Below, piece by piece: positions 49,022-57,411 of a stretch of DNA of 64,000 nucleotides. The DNA is from Clostridium sp. K13 (lineage in GTDB: Bacteria; Bacillota; Clostridia; Clostridiales; Clostridiaceae), in the NCBI RefSeq assembly GCF_019734195.1, contig NZ_JAASHM010000001.1, positions 248,001 through 312,000 of the forward strand. Direction: 5' to 3'. Below the pieces are notes generated by a model that saw nothing but the letters and a program-made list of their open reading frames with translations, was not told the DNA's origin and searched no databases. The number at the start of each line of letters is the position of its first letter. The first letter of the stretch is position 1. A program made the position numbers and the translations under genes.

Positions 49022-49483
49022 TTACTTATCTTTAAATGATTTTTTAATTTCTTTTATAAATTTAGATATTGTTAGAGAAAAGACTTGATGCTTTTTCCAT
49101 ACTAGTACAGTACCAGTTTCAATCTTGGGAAAAAGTGGCTTAAAAAAATATTACTTTCTTCATTAACATTAATTAAACTTTCAAAACTAAAAGCATAACC
49201 TAATGCTTCTTCTACCATGGCGGAAGCATTTAATATAAGATTAAAAGTAGAAATAATATTTAACCTATCTGCTTCTGTTCCAAACCAATTAAAAAGTTCA
49301 TTTTGCACACTTGAACGCCTTGAACTTATTAATGGTTTATTAATTAAATCTTGAGCTGTAACATAATCCTTACTAGCTAAAATATCATCCTTTCTCATTA
49401 GTATTCCCCAAACATCTTTTTCACTTAATCTTATAAAATCATATTTTGAAATGTCTACTGGCTCATAAAACTCTTAGTTCCAC
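49022..49483 (-). pseudogene. LysR-type regulator with the DNA-binding domain deleted and a C-terminal frameshift
   Basis: After gagaggtgg the gene begins with codons for ELRVL, the usual LysR N-terminus. It then jumps, out of frame, into YEPVDISKYDFIRLSEKDVW, deep in the effector-binding domain, so the helix-turn-helix is gone. The frame then runs through MRKDDILASKDYVTAQDLIN to VNEESNIF and shifts in a T run at about 49147-49153. The continuation (KPLFPKIETGTVLVWKKHQ) reaches a stop at 49022. It is a close paralogue of the relic at 11727-11936. Non-functional. Confidence 0.75.
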
Positions 49484-49603
49484 ATTTCCACCTCTCTTTT
49501 GTTATATTATAAATAATATCTTAATTCTTCTAGCTTAATATTAAACTTTTCACTTACTTCTTTTTTCTTCAATCTTATTCCTCCTTAAAATGTTAACATC
49601 AAA

Positions 49604-50581
49604 TTAATTATGTCCAACAATATTATGTGGAGCATACTTTTCTTCAAGATATTCCATATCTTCCTTTGATAATTTAACATCTAAGGCACCTATAAAATCA
49701 TCAAGATATTTTTCTTTTGTAATACCTACAATAGGTGATGTAACACCTTTATTCCATAACCAAGCTACTGCAACTTGTGATTTTGTTACATTATACTTAT
49801 TTGCAATTTCTGCAACTCTCTCAACTATAATTTTATCACTTTCTTCAGTTGCATCATATTTCATTTGTGCTACTTTATCTTCTTTAAAACGCTTTGAATC
49901 TGATTCCCAATTTCTTGTTAAACGCCCTGCTGCTAATGGACTATATGGAACCAATGCTACCCCCATATCTCTACATAAAGCATTCATTTCTCTTTCTTCT
50001 TCCCTATATAATAGATTATAATGTCCTTGCATTACAGAAAATTTAGTCCATCCATTTTTTTCAGCTATATATTGCGCTTTTGCAAATTGCCATGCATACA
50101 TTGATGATGCACCTAAATATAAGACTTTTCCTGAACGTACTAAATCATTAAGTGCACACATAGTTTCTTCAATTGGTGTTTCATAGTCCCATCTATGTAT
50201 ATATAAAATATCAATATATTCAGTACCTAAACGTTTTAAACTTGCTTCAACTTCATTCATTATAGCCTTTCTAGATAATCCTGATTTATTAGGCCCCTTT
50301 CCCATGCTACCACTAACCTTTGTTGCAATAACAATTTCTTCACGATTAGCATAATCTTTTAATGCTCGTCCTAATATTTCTTCACTTGCTCCTAATCCAT
50401 AAACGTTTGCAGTATCAAAAAAATTAATTCCTAAATCTAATGACTTTTTAATAATTTTTCTTGAATCCTCTTCATTTAATACCTAACTATGAATCCACTT
50501 TTCTGGGTCACCAAAACTCATGCATCCTAAGCATATTTTTGATACTTCTAATCCCGTATTACCTAACTTTACATATTCCAC
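49604..50581 (-). pseudogene. aldo/keto reductase with premature TAG at codon 33
   Basis: Full-length AKR of the YajO/Tas-like group read from GTG 50581: VEYVKLGNTGLEVSKICLG, GDPEKWIHS, then TAG (50483-50485), then VLNEEDSRKIIKKSLDLGIN and onward without further damage to the stop at 49604. Homologues normally have Trp at this site, so one TGG-to-TAG change breaks the gene. The downstream part keeps the catalytic region (FFDTANVYGLG with Asp/Tyr, then IHRWDY) and NADPH-binding end. An internal ATG at 50305 could give only a fragment without the active site. Otherwise a normal NADPH-dependent carbonyl reductase. Confidence 0.88.
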
Positions 50582-50698
50582 ATTAACTTCCCCCTAAATT
50601 TACTATTTCTTTTAATAAATTCATTTTAATATATAGTTATATTAATGTCTAATACCTATATTATATAAATCATAATGCCTAATACACATAATAAAAAA

Positions 50699-50732
50699 GA
50701 AACCCTAATTGATTTTTTACAATTAAGGTTTC
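50699..50732 (-). terminator. terminator after the cupin relic
   Basis: 13-bp stem with one mismatch (gaaaccctaattg against caattaaggtttc); T-rich exit on the minus strand. Confidence 0.8.
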
Positions 50733-50763
50733 ATAAATAAAAAATATTTAAATTGCTTAATAA

Positions 50764-50877
50764 CTATGTTAACATATTTAAATATGCATTTCTTATAAAA
50801 TTTTTAGCAAACATTTCTGGAAGCTTATCTCCCATTGGAAATATAGTATTAATATTGTTAATTGCTTCTTTACTCAT
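50764..50877 (-). pseudogene. N-terminal stub of a cupin-domain protein
   Basis: After an aggaggaagg ribosome binding site, a 37-codon frame reads MSKEAINNINTIFPMGDKLP, continuing to FIRNAYLNMLT-stop. This resembles the first 35 residues of small cupin proteins of clostridia (FP-x-G...YF-x-G-x-x-YLNML) but ends before the beta barrel. Probably the 5' end of a deleted gene; a genuine small peptide cannot be excluded. Confidence 0.5.
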
Positions 50878-50922
50878 AATCCTTCCTCCTAAATATTTAT
50901 AATCTAAATAACCTTAAAATAT

Positions 50923-50961
50923 AAAAACCCCAGTCCGCCATAACAGCTTCTTGAGGTTTTT
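50923..50961 (-). terminator. terminator of the hypothetical pseudogene
   Basis: Outer stem aaaaacc/ggttttt with an internal region of about 25 bases, 12 bp past the downstream stop. Confidence 0.65.
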
Positions 50962-50972
50962 ATCTATCTATA

Positions 50973-51476
50973 CTAATTTTTGCTCAAAAATATTATCCAA
51001 ATTAACCTTTTTAATCCTATTATAAATTTTTTATTTGAATAACCACTAAGATTTTTTTTATTCATAAGCCTAGTTTGATCTTGAATAAAAATACTAATCA
51101 TCAATAATTGTTCTACAAGGGAATATTCACTAAAAGTATTTTCTAATAGCTTTTTTTCATTATTTTTAGCATTATTAAATAGAACTGTATTTAATAATTT
51201 AAACTCCCCTAAAATACTTTTTAGTGTATAATCTGACTTTTCTTCTGATTTTTTAAAAGCTCCATCTAAAATATCGATTACAAATTACTTCTCATCTTCA
51301 TTGAAATTCCTTCCCATAGGATTTTTTAAACAATCTGATATTAAAAAAATATGCCTAAATTTTTCTTTATACGTTTCTCTTAAATTAAAAATTTCTTCAA
51401 TACATTTATCTTTATCTCTATTTTTATAAGCTGTCTTATATAATTTAGTATTAACCTTCAGTATTTCACTACTCAA
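50973..51476 (-). pseudogene. unknown helical protein interrupted by an in-frame TAA
   Basis: A single frame of 168 codons runs from ATG 51476 to a stop at 50973, broken once by TAA at 51285-51287 (NFNEDEK-stop-FVIDILDGAFKKSEEK). Both halves are highly charged and helical, with no motif I recognise; the size and helical pattern could suit the ligand-binding half of a TetR-type regulator, but this is a guess. No ribosome binding site of note. Treat as a broken gene of unknown function. Confidence 0.55.
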
Positions 51477-51583
51477 AATACATCACATCCTTTGTTTTTT
51501 ATTATCCTTATTTTAACATGAAAATATTAATAAAAAAAACATAAAACAAAATGCTATAAAAGTTAATCCCCAGCCTTAAACAA

Positions 51584-51820
51584 TTATAAAATAAACCATT
51601 CTAAATCTTCTCTATTAGCTTGTTGCACTACTAAAGATAAGCTTTCATTTACAGCACTTGCATAATCCACAGTACAGTTATAAACTGTATTACCTTTTTC
51701 TTTTAATAATCTTCTTACTTCTTCTCCAACTAACCTAGTATGTTCTCCCTCTTTTATAATTCCTACTGCTCCAGTTCCAGCACCTCTTAAGGTATGTCCA
51801 TCATTTATTCCAATTTTCAT
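51584..51820 (-). pseudogene. phage endolysin (N-acetylmuramoyl-L-alanine amidase), N-terminal fragment
   Basis: A 78-codon frame begins MKIGINDGHTLRGAGTGAVG, the zinc-binding His start of Amidase_3 endolysins, and continues to EDLEWFIL-stop. The homology should continue into the second zinc-site segment (WFISIHFNA), but the frame ends abruptly. Only the first Zn ligand region is left, so it cannot lyse peptidoglycan. It follows the two holin-like genes in normal lysis-cassette order. Confidence 0.8.
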
Positions 51821-51905
51821 TTTAAATACCTTCTTTCTTTAATATATTTTTATAAAACAAAAGAAGAGATGAAATATAGTCTCTTCTTAAACCAGTTTAT
51901 CTATA

Positions 51906-52148
51906 TTACTTAGTTGTATTACTTGCTTTTGATACTTCATCTATATCACTTTCTGTAGCTTTCTTAATTGTTCCCTTTACGGTAGATTGTCCAAAATAAA
52001 ATGATACTATCATTATTGCCACAGTTGTAAATTGCTCTTCTGCAATGTCTCCTTTTGCACTTAGTATACAAAATACGGTAATTATCATTAATGCTATAAT
52101 CTTTTTTACCTCAAATAAGTTTATTAACTTATCCGCAAATTTACTCAT
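51906..52148 (-). CDS. phage holin-like small membrane protein
   Basis: An 80-residue protein with two hydrophobic helices (about 16-34 and 40-58) and a charged C-terminus, between a BhlA-type gene and an endolysin remnant, the place of a holin. The ribosome binding site region (gggggagta) precedes the ATG. It starts 3 bp after the stop of the upstream BhlA-like gene, so the pair is translationally linked. Probably still translatable, though the phage it served is gone. Confidence 0.65.
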   Translation of the reverse strand: MSKFADKLINLFEVKKIIALMIITVFCILSAKGDIAEEQFTTVAIMIVSFYFGQSTVKGTIKKATESDIDEVSKASNTTK

Positions 52149-52151
52149 ATA

Positions 52152-52382
52152 CTACTCCCCCTTATCTAATTTAATTTTTATATCTGCAACATCTTGTTGG
52201 ATGTTTTCAAACACATTAAAATTTTCTGCTAACTCTGAAATTACTTCTTGATTTTTATTAATTATTTGCTGTAGTTTTTCTTCTCTAGCTTTACTTTCCT
52301 TTCTTGTGTCAAATAATAACCAAACGAACATCACCGCCCATGCTCGGTTATTCACTATAGTTTTTAAAATTTCATTTTCCAT
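52152..52382 (-). CDS. BhlA/UviB-family holin-like peptide
   Basis: A 76-residue protein starting MENEILKTIVNNRAWAVMFV with one N-terminal membrane helix ending in LLFDTRKESKAREEKLQQII and a helical charged tail. This is the BhlA/UviB pattern of phage and bacteriocin-associated holin-like peptides in Bacillus and Clostridium. aaggataatttt lies before the ATG. It immediately follows the TerL stub, showing that everything between terminase and lysis genes has been lost. Confidence 0.75.
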   Translation of the reverse strand: MENEILKTIVNNRAWAVMFVWLLFDTRKESKAREEKLQQIINKNQEVISELAENFNVFENIQQDVADIKIKLDKGE

Positions 52383-52393
52383 AAAATTATCCT

Positions 52394-52555
52394 TTACTTA
52401 AAAGTATTAAAATTTGCATAAAAAAATAACCTTTCGGCTTTTAATATTCCTACTGTAGTTTTTCCTGCTGCAGTTGTTCCTTCTAAACACTCTACTTGTG
52501 CATTATGTTTTATAAAATCTTTATATTTCTTTGATAACTTGTATTCATTACTCAT
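52394..52555 (-). pseudogene. large terminase subunit, 5' stub
   Basis: 53 codons from ATG 52555: KLSKKYKDFIKHNAQVECLE, then GTTAAGKTTVGI, the Walker A of TerL packaging ATPases, then AERLFFYANFNTFK-stop, which is not TerL. The start overlaps the end of the small-subunit gene, as in intact phages. The deletion joins the TerL 5' end to sequence just before bhlA. Confidence 0.75.
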
Positions 52556-52826
52556 TATCATCTTCCTCTAACTGTTGTAATATTGAATCTATTTTAGTTA
52601 TAGAATTTACATCTACTTTATCAACAAACAATCTATATCTTTTACCTAAAAGCTCTGCTGCTTTGATATAATTTTTAACCTCAACATTACTCAACAATCT
52701 ATTTCCTGCGCTCTCTGCTGTTCTCTGCTTAGTAACATTTGTATAAGCTCTCTTATATGCTTCTGTGGCATTGCCTAACTCAATATAGTAATCAGCAAAT
52801 GCCTTTTGTTTTACTGTAAGCGCCAT
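52548..52826 (-). pseudogene. small terminase subunit with internal in-frame deletion
   Basis: A 92-residue frame: normal TerS start (LTVKQKAFADYYIELGNATE, helix-turn-helix) to NVEVKNYI. It then goes directly to KAAELLGKRYRLFVDKVD, which is the C-terminal third of the family. The central coiled-coil region with the usual DAKEVM...MRGE pattern is missing while the frame is kept. It overlaps TerL by 8 bp. DNA recognition might survive, but assembly should not. Confidence 0.7.
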
Positions 52827-52856
52827 AACAACACCACACCTTCCTTTATATAAAAT

Positions 52857-52886
52857 AAAAAGAACCCTATTACTAGAGTTCTTTTT
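52857..52886 (-). terminator. terminator after the CotF-like gene
   Basis: 9-bp stem aaaaagaac/gttcttttt with a 12-base loop; T run on the minus-strand exit. Confidence 0.8.
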
Positions 52887-52900
52887 ATCAAATTATTTAT

Positions 52901-53157
52901 CTATTTTTCATTGATTGCATCTATTGATTCCTTATAAGAACATGTTAACTGTTTAATAGGAGTATCATATGGACTAATCCACCCCTTGTTTAAGCTTAAT
53001 TCAGTAAGCGCAGTATGACCTTCAACCATTTGTGTTAAAGATGCTGAATATATAGCTCTTAATTCTAGTGTACTGCTCTTTGCATAATTAATCCATCAGA
53101 TTCCATTTTTAAAATCGCTGCTAAAGATAGGTTTTCTACTTCTGAAAGTACTCTCAT
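52901..53157 (-). pseudogene. small frameshifted gene, possibly CotF-like coat protein
   Basis: From ATG 53157 a frame reads MRVLSEVENLSLAAILKMES, DGLIMQRAVH-stop. A second frame continues the protein as YAKSSTLELRAIYSASLTQM, VEGHTALTELSLNKGW, ending at 52901. The helical spacing with a conserved His and 'LxxxGW' resembles small spore-coat CotF-type proteins, but I hold this loosely. A one- or two-base indel near 53065 separates the two halves. Confidence 0.45.
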
Positions 53158-53281
53158 TTATAATCACCACCTATAATGTATTTTCACTTTATATTATTGA
53201 TTTAATATTTAAAAATACCCGCGTTAAATTTCACCTAATTTATATATTTTTGATTACAAAAAATTATTTTTTACAAGCTCT

Positions 53282-53340
53282 AATATCATTTACGATGATA
53301 TTATTTAAGATATAAGCGCCAAATAGCTATTTTGGCGCTT
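53282..53340 (-). terminator. two hairpins downstream of the GNAT relic
   Basis: Stem aagcgccaaa/tttggcgctt (53314-53323, 53331-53340) is the probable terminator. A second palindrome aatatcat-ttacg-atgatatt (53282-53302) lies just beyond. Nothing else is recognisable in 53158-53388. Confidence 0.7.
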
Positions 53341-53388
53341 AATAATAATCTTATTTATCTTAACCTGTTTCCTCTGTACTAATAACCA

Positions 53389-53643
53389 TTAATATTGTTT
53401 CATTACTTTTTCAAATCTAAAGAAATCTTCTCCACCTGATAGTCCTTCACCTTCTTCGTCATATGGATTATGATATTTTTCACTTAAATACTCTACTATT
53501 TTAAATCCACACTTATTAACATAAAAATGAATATTACGTTTTTCAAATAATGGTGTAGTAGTTTCCCAAACTTTAGTTTCTGGATACATCTCTTCAATAG
53601 CTTTCTAAGTTTTGTATCCAATTCCCTTGCTACCTTTAGCTAT
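53389..53643 (-). pseudogene. GNAT acetyltransferase relic with Trp-to-TAG
   Basis: The minus-strand frame reads LDLLFIAKGSKGIGYKT, TAG (53605-53607), then KAIEEMYPETKVWETTTP and FEKRNIHFYVNKCGF, ending at 53389. Related N-acetyltransferases have Trp at the stop position (GYKTWKAIE). The first half of the protein is missing, and its upstream edge runs into the tail of the MATE pseudogene. Not functional. Confidence 0.75.
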
Positions 53644-53654
53644 AAATAAAAGGT

Positions 53655-54980
53655 CTAAAGTTTAACACATTTTCTCCAAAGTATAAATGCTATAGCTATA
53701 GCAATAAGTCCACCTATACTTGGTACTAGGAATATCCCTTAAACGCCTATAACTTTACCTAAAACTACAATCAGTATTAATGGAAGTATAACTGATTCAA
53801 CTAACATTATTACTATAGATTATTAGCCTTTTCAAGTCCAGTTAAAAAGCTACCTACAGTCATAGTAAACCATTTAAATAAATATGATGGAGCACTTAAT
53901 AGTAATGCTATTTTACACATATGTATAATATCAACATCTGATTTTGAGGAGAATAGTCCAACTAAAAAATCAGGGAACATAAACATTATAATCATAGTTA
54001 AAACTGAAATGGTAAATCCAGCAATACAAGTTATCTTAAAGAATTTAGTTATACGTTTGTAATTTTTAGCACCATAATTATAGCTAATAACTGGTTGTAT
54101 TGAGCCTATCATACCAAATAATACTGGAGATATTAATGAGTCTATATACATAACAATTGAATATGCAGCTACACCTACTGGACCACCATAGTAAAGAAGA
54201 AAACCATTAGTTATAATTGCCATAATAGAGCCTGATATATTGCTAAAAAATTCAGAACTTCCATTATATATAATGTATAAAATCTCTTTTACATCTACTT
54301 TAGGTTTTGTAAATTTTAATACAACCTTTTTCATAATAAAAGGATATAAAAAAATTAGAGTTCCTATAAGCATACTTAAATCACTAGAAAGTGCAGCATA
54401 TTCTATTCCTAATTTAAAATATCCAATTAAAATAGCATCTAATATAGTATTAAATATTGATACGGCTATGTTTATCCACATACACATACTCATATTCACC
54501 TTACCACATAGTCTTAGATGATTATCTAGTGCAAAAAATGGTGCTATAATAGATAGTGTTAAAATAAACACATAAGCAAATTTATATTATAATTCAGCAA
54601 GTTCTTTATCTTTAATTAAGATAAATATAATATCTTTTGCAAAAACTAAGCTTAATATCATCAGAATAATATCTATAATCAATACTAATAAAACAGCAAT
54701 TGAAAAGATATTACTTGCCTATTCTTCATTTTTTTCACCTAGTTTAATTCCTATTTTTACAGATGCTCCTGCTGCTATCATATCTCCAACTGCAAATACT
54801 ATCATTATAATTGGAAAACAAGATTTATAGCTGCTAATGCTTTACTTCCTATTACTTTTCCAACAAACATTCCATCAGCCATCATATAAATAGATGAAAA
54901 TAACATACTTACTAAACTTGAAATTGCAAGTTTTATAAACAATTTTTTGGCGAGGTTATACCAAAAAGTTCTTGATTCAT
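53655..54980 (-). pseudogene. MATE family efflux pump, multiply broken
   Basis: A full-length MATE transporter can be read from ATG 54980 (after aaaggagg; MNQELFG start) to 53655, but only by crossing several lesions. These are a lost base in an A run near codon 13, a lost T at about 54822 (INLVF/PIIMIVFAVGD), in-frame stops after GEKNEE and after KELAEL, a frameshift after LEKANNL at about 53815, and a stop in GV-stop-GIFLVPS. Twelve membrane helices are recognisable overall. It diverges from a MerR-type gene with a typical 19-bp-spacer promoter, the usual drug-inducible MATE arrangement. Dead. Confidence 0.85.
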
Positions 54981-55022
54981 TGATATCCTCCTTTGACACT
55001 AATATAATAAAACTCTATAATT

Positions 55023-55053
55023 AATATAAAGTATACCCTAATGGTAGAGTCAA
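55023..55053 (-). promoter_or_regulatory. MerR-type promoter with 19-bp spacer
   Basis: On the minus strand, -35 TTGACT (55048-55053) and -10 TATATT (55023-55028) are 19 bp apart. Between them is the dyad tacc-ctaat-ggta (55033-55045 on the plus strand). Overlong spacing with a central dyad is the hallmark of MerR-activated promoters. It faces the MATE pseudogene. Confidence 0.8.
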
Positions 55054-55062
55054 GGAGATTTT

Positions 55063-55524
55063 ATGAAAAATAAATTATTAACTATAGGAGAACTTTCAAA
55101 AAGAACTGGATGTAGTATAAAGGCTCTTAGATATTATGATTCAATTGGACTATTAAAACCTGTATATGTTAACCCTAATAGTAATTATAGATACTATAAC
55201 TTTGAACAAACAAGAATGGTTGATTTAATACAAATATGTATTAATTTATCTATTAAACATGATTATAGTGTAATTATAAATATAAAAGATGGTATAGTTA
55301 CTAAGTTTGTTGCATGTGAAGTTTATAAGAGATACTCTAATATCAAAAATATAATTAAAGTTAAAGATGATACTTTTTTATGTAAGAAGACTAGTTCCTT
55401 TAATTTTGATGATATTTGTGATATGTTTTCTAATGTAGGCTGTAGTGATAAGACTATTATTATAAGCCCCGGATATAATTATGATTTTTCAAGCCCATAT
55501 TTTGAAGTAAAATGTACTGTATAA
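55063..55524 (+). pseudogene. MerR-family regulator with internal deletion
   Basis: 153 codons. The N-terminal winged helix is intact (LTIGELSKRTGCSIKALRYY, LLKPVYVNPNSNYRYY). After DLIQICINLSI the sequence jumps to KHDYSVIINIKDGIVTKFVA, part of a C-terminal GyrI-like effector domain. The long dimerisation helix is missing, so the regulator is about half to two-thirds of family length. The frame is kept, so a protein may be made, but it should not dimerise normally. aaggag ribosome binding site. Its target promoter lies just upstream and its target gene is dead. Confidence 0.7.
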
Positions 55525-55877
55525 TATAATTAACTTCGTACTATATAACAATTACGAAATTGATTATATTATACAAAATATATAATCATATTTATCACAT
55601 TTTCCTTGTACCCAACTTTCATCATATTTCATATAAAACCTCAAAACACCTGATTTATTATTTCATTTATTTTAGAAGATAAAGATAATCTTAAGTTTAG
55701 GTAACTTCAAAGTATTGAATTATCCAAACATATTTTTTCTGCAATTTGATTAGATTGTGAAGGAAGCTATATTTTATCTAGCTCCCTTCATTAAAAATTT
55801 TAGTCCATTTTTATTTAACTATGATTTATTATATCAAAATTATAATTCAATTATTATTCATATCTTACTTATATAAT
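55525..55877. other. gene-free stretch with inverted repeats
   Basis: Contains an imperfect long inverted repeat directly after the MerR stop (about 55521-55577, probable terminator) and a near-perfect hairpin gaaggaagcta/tagctcccttc (55759-55769, 55779-55789) about 90 bp past the scrA stop. I see no coding frame. Confidence 0.6.
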
Positions 55878-57323
55878 TTATACAATTTCTTTCTTTTTAG
55901 CTAATATTTTAGCTAATATAACTGTAGAAATAAATGCCACTATAAAAGCTATTAACATTGTTATCATATATTGCACCATTGATTCAGGTCTAATTACTAT
56001 AACCCCTGGTAATCCTGCAGGTCCTGGTGATAAAGATAAAACCTTCATAAATGTTGCATAAGCAGAACTTACAGCAGAACCTATTAAAGCACCTATAAAT
56101 GGATATATTAATTTTAAATTAACACCAAATACTGCTGGCTCTGTTATTCCTAATAAAGCTGATATACCCGCCGCTGATGCTGTACTTTTCATTTTAGCAT
56201 TCTTTTTAATTATAAAAAATACTGCTAAAGCTGCTGCCCCTTGTGCAACATTTGATGCTGCAACTACTGCAAATGTTGGTGATCCACCTAAAGTGCCTAT
56301 ATTAGCTAAAATTTGTGTTTCAGCTGTTACTAAACTATGATGCATACCTGTTATAACTAATAATGGGTAAACAACACCATAAATTGCTCCTCCAATAAAA
56401 CCTAAATCAAAGAATAAATACATTACACCAGCTGTCATCCAATCTCCAACAGTTCTCATAACAGGCCCAACAACAGTAAATGTTAAAACTGCTGTTACTA
56501 ATACGGTTACAAGTGGAGTTACTATATTATCTAACATTGGAGTTACAACTTTTCTTAATCTTTTTTCTATATTTGCTAATATAAATGATGAAGCTATTAT
56601 TGGAAGAACTGTTCCTTGATAACCTACCTTAGCAATATTAAAACCAAACACACTCCAGTAAGGAACTGTTCCTTCTAGTAAAGCTTCCCCATATCCATAT
56701 CCATTTAATAAATCTGGATGAATCATTATAGCACCGATAACTGCACCTAAAACTGGTGTACCACCAAATATTTTAGTTGCTGAGAAACCTATTAATACTG
56801 GTAAGAATACAAATGCAGCATTAGAAAACATATTTATCATTTCTGCTAGTCCTGAAATCGTAGGATATGCTTCTATTAATGATTTTCCTTCAATAAATAA
56901 TCCTTGTGCTGTAAGTACATTATTAAGTCCCATTAATAAACCAGCTGCTACAAGTGCAGGTAATATTGGAACAAAAACATCTGCTAAAGCTTTTAAAAAC
57001 CTTTGCATTACATTTGCCTTTTTAGCTGATACTTGCTTTAACTCTTCTTTACTAGTTTCTGATATACCAGATAACTTAATAAAATGTTTACATACCTCAT
57101 CTACTATTCCAGTTCCTAAAATAACTTGAAATTGACCTCCATTATTAAAACTTCCTTTAACTAAATCAACTTCTTCAACAGCCTCATTATCTATTTTATT
57201 ATCATCTTTTAAAACCACTCTTAATCTCGTAGCACAATGTGCAACACTTATTACATTTTCTTTCCCTCCAACGTATTCTAATAATTCTTTAGCTACCTTT
57301 TCATATTGTTTATCTTTAGACAT
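55878..57323 (-). CDS. scrA: sucrose-specific PTS enzyme IIBC
   Basis: A 481-residue PTS permease. The IIB domain comes first (about 5-85) with the phosphorylatable cysteine in ISVAHCATRLRVVLKD (Cys30). The IIC membrane domain follows (about 105-475), with LPALVAAGLLMGLNNVLTAQ, the GITEPAVFG motif, and ITGMHHSL in the substrate region. There is no IIA domain, so a IIA-Glc-type partner from elsewhere is needed. The domain sequence and the neighbour scrB identify sucrose as the substrate, imported as sucrose-6-phosphate. It lies 88 bp downstream of scrB in one operon; gtggagggg ribosome binding site. Confidence 0.93.
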   Translation of the reverse strand: MSKDKQYEKVAKELLEYVGGKENVISVAHCATRLRVVLKDDNKIDNEAVEEVDLVKGSFNNGGQFQVILGTGIVDEVCKHFIKLSGISETSKEELKQVSAKKANVMQRFLKALADVFVPILPALVAAGLLMGLNNVLTAQGLFIEGKSLIEAYPTISGLAEMINMFSNAAFVFLPVLIGFSATKIFGGTPVLGAVIGAIMIHPDLLNGYGYGEALLEGTVPYWSVFGFNIAKVGYQGTVLPIIASSFILANIEKRLRKVVTPMLDNIVTPLVTVLVTAVLTFTVVGPVMRTVGDWMTAGVMYLFFDLGFIGGAIYGVVYPLLVITGMHHSLVTAETQILANIGTLGGSPTFAVVAASNVAQGAAALAVFFIIKKNAKMKSTASAAGISALLGITEPAVFGVNLKLIYPFIGALIGSAVSSAYATFMKVLSLSPGPAGLPGVIVIRPESMVQYMITMLIAFIVAFISTVILAKILAKKKEIV

Positions 57324-57350
57324 TTTTACCCCTCCACTTTAAAATATCTT

Positions 57351-57394
57351 ATCAGCATCTACCCTTAAAATAGATTTTATTAATAGATGCTGAT
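57351..57394 (-). promoter_or_regulatory. hairpin between scrB and scrA
   Basis: 11-bp perfect stem atcagcatcta/tagatgctgat (57351-57361, 57384-57394) with a 22-base AT-rich loop, located between the scrB stop and the scrA ribosome binding site. No T tract follows, so it is more likely an mRNA-stability or processing element than a terminator. Confidence 0.6.
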
Positions 57395-57411
57395 TAAATT
57401 TATAATTAAAT

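Noticed and set aside
50483-50485. Stop codon reassignment (TAG read as Trp)
   Set aside because: Other genes in the window use TAG as a true terminator (for example dac at 9241 and the ABC-2 relic at 22810), and the affected genes sit in a region with other decay.
50923-50961. T-box or tRNA-like element before the cupin relic
   Set aside because: No TGGTACCGCG-type T-box sequence and no cloverleaf; it reads simply as a terminator.
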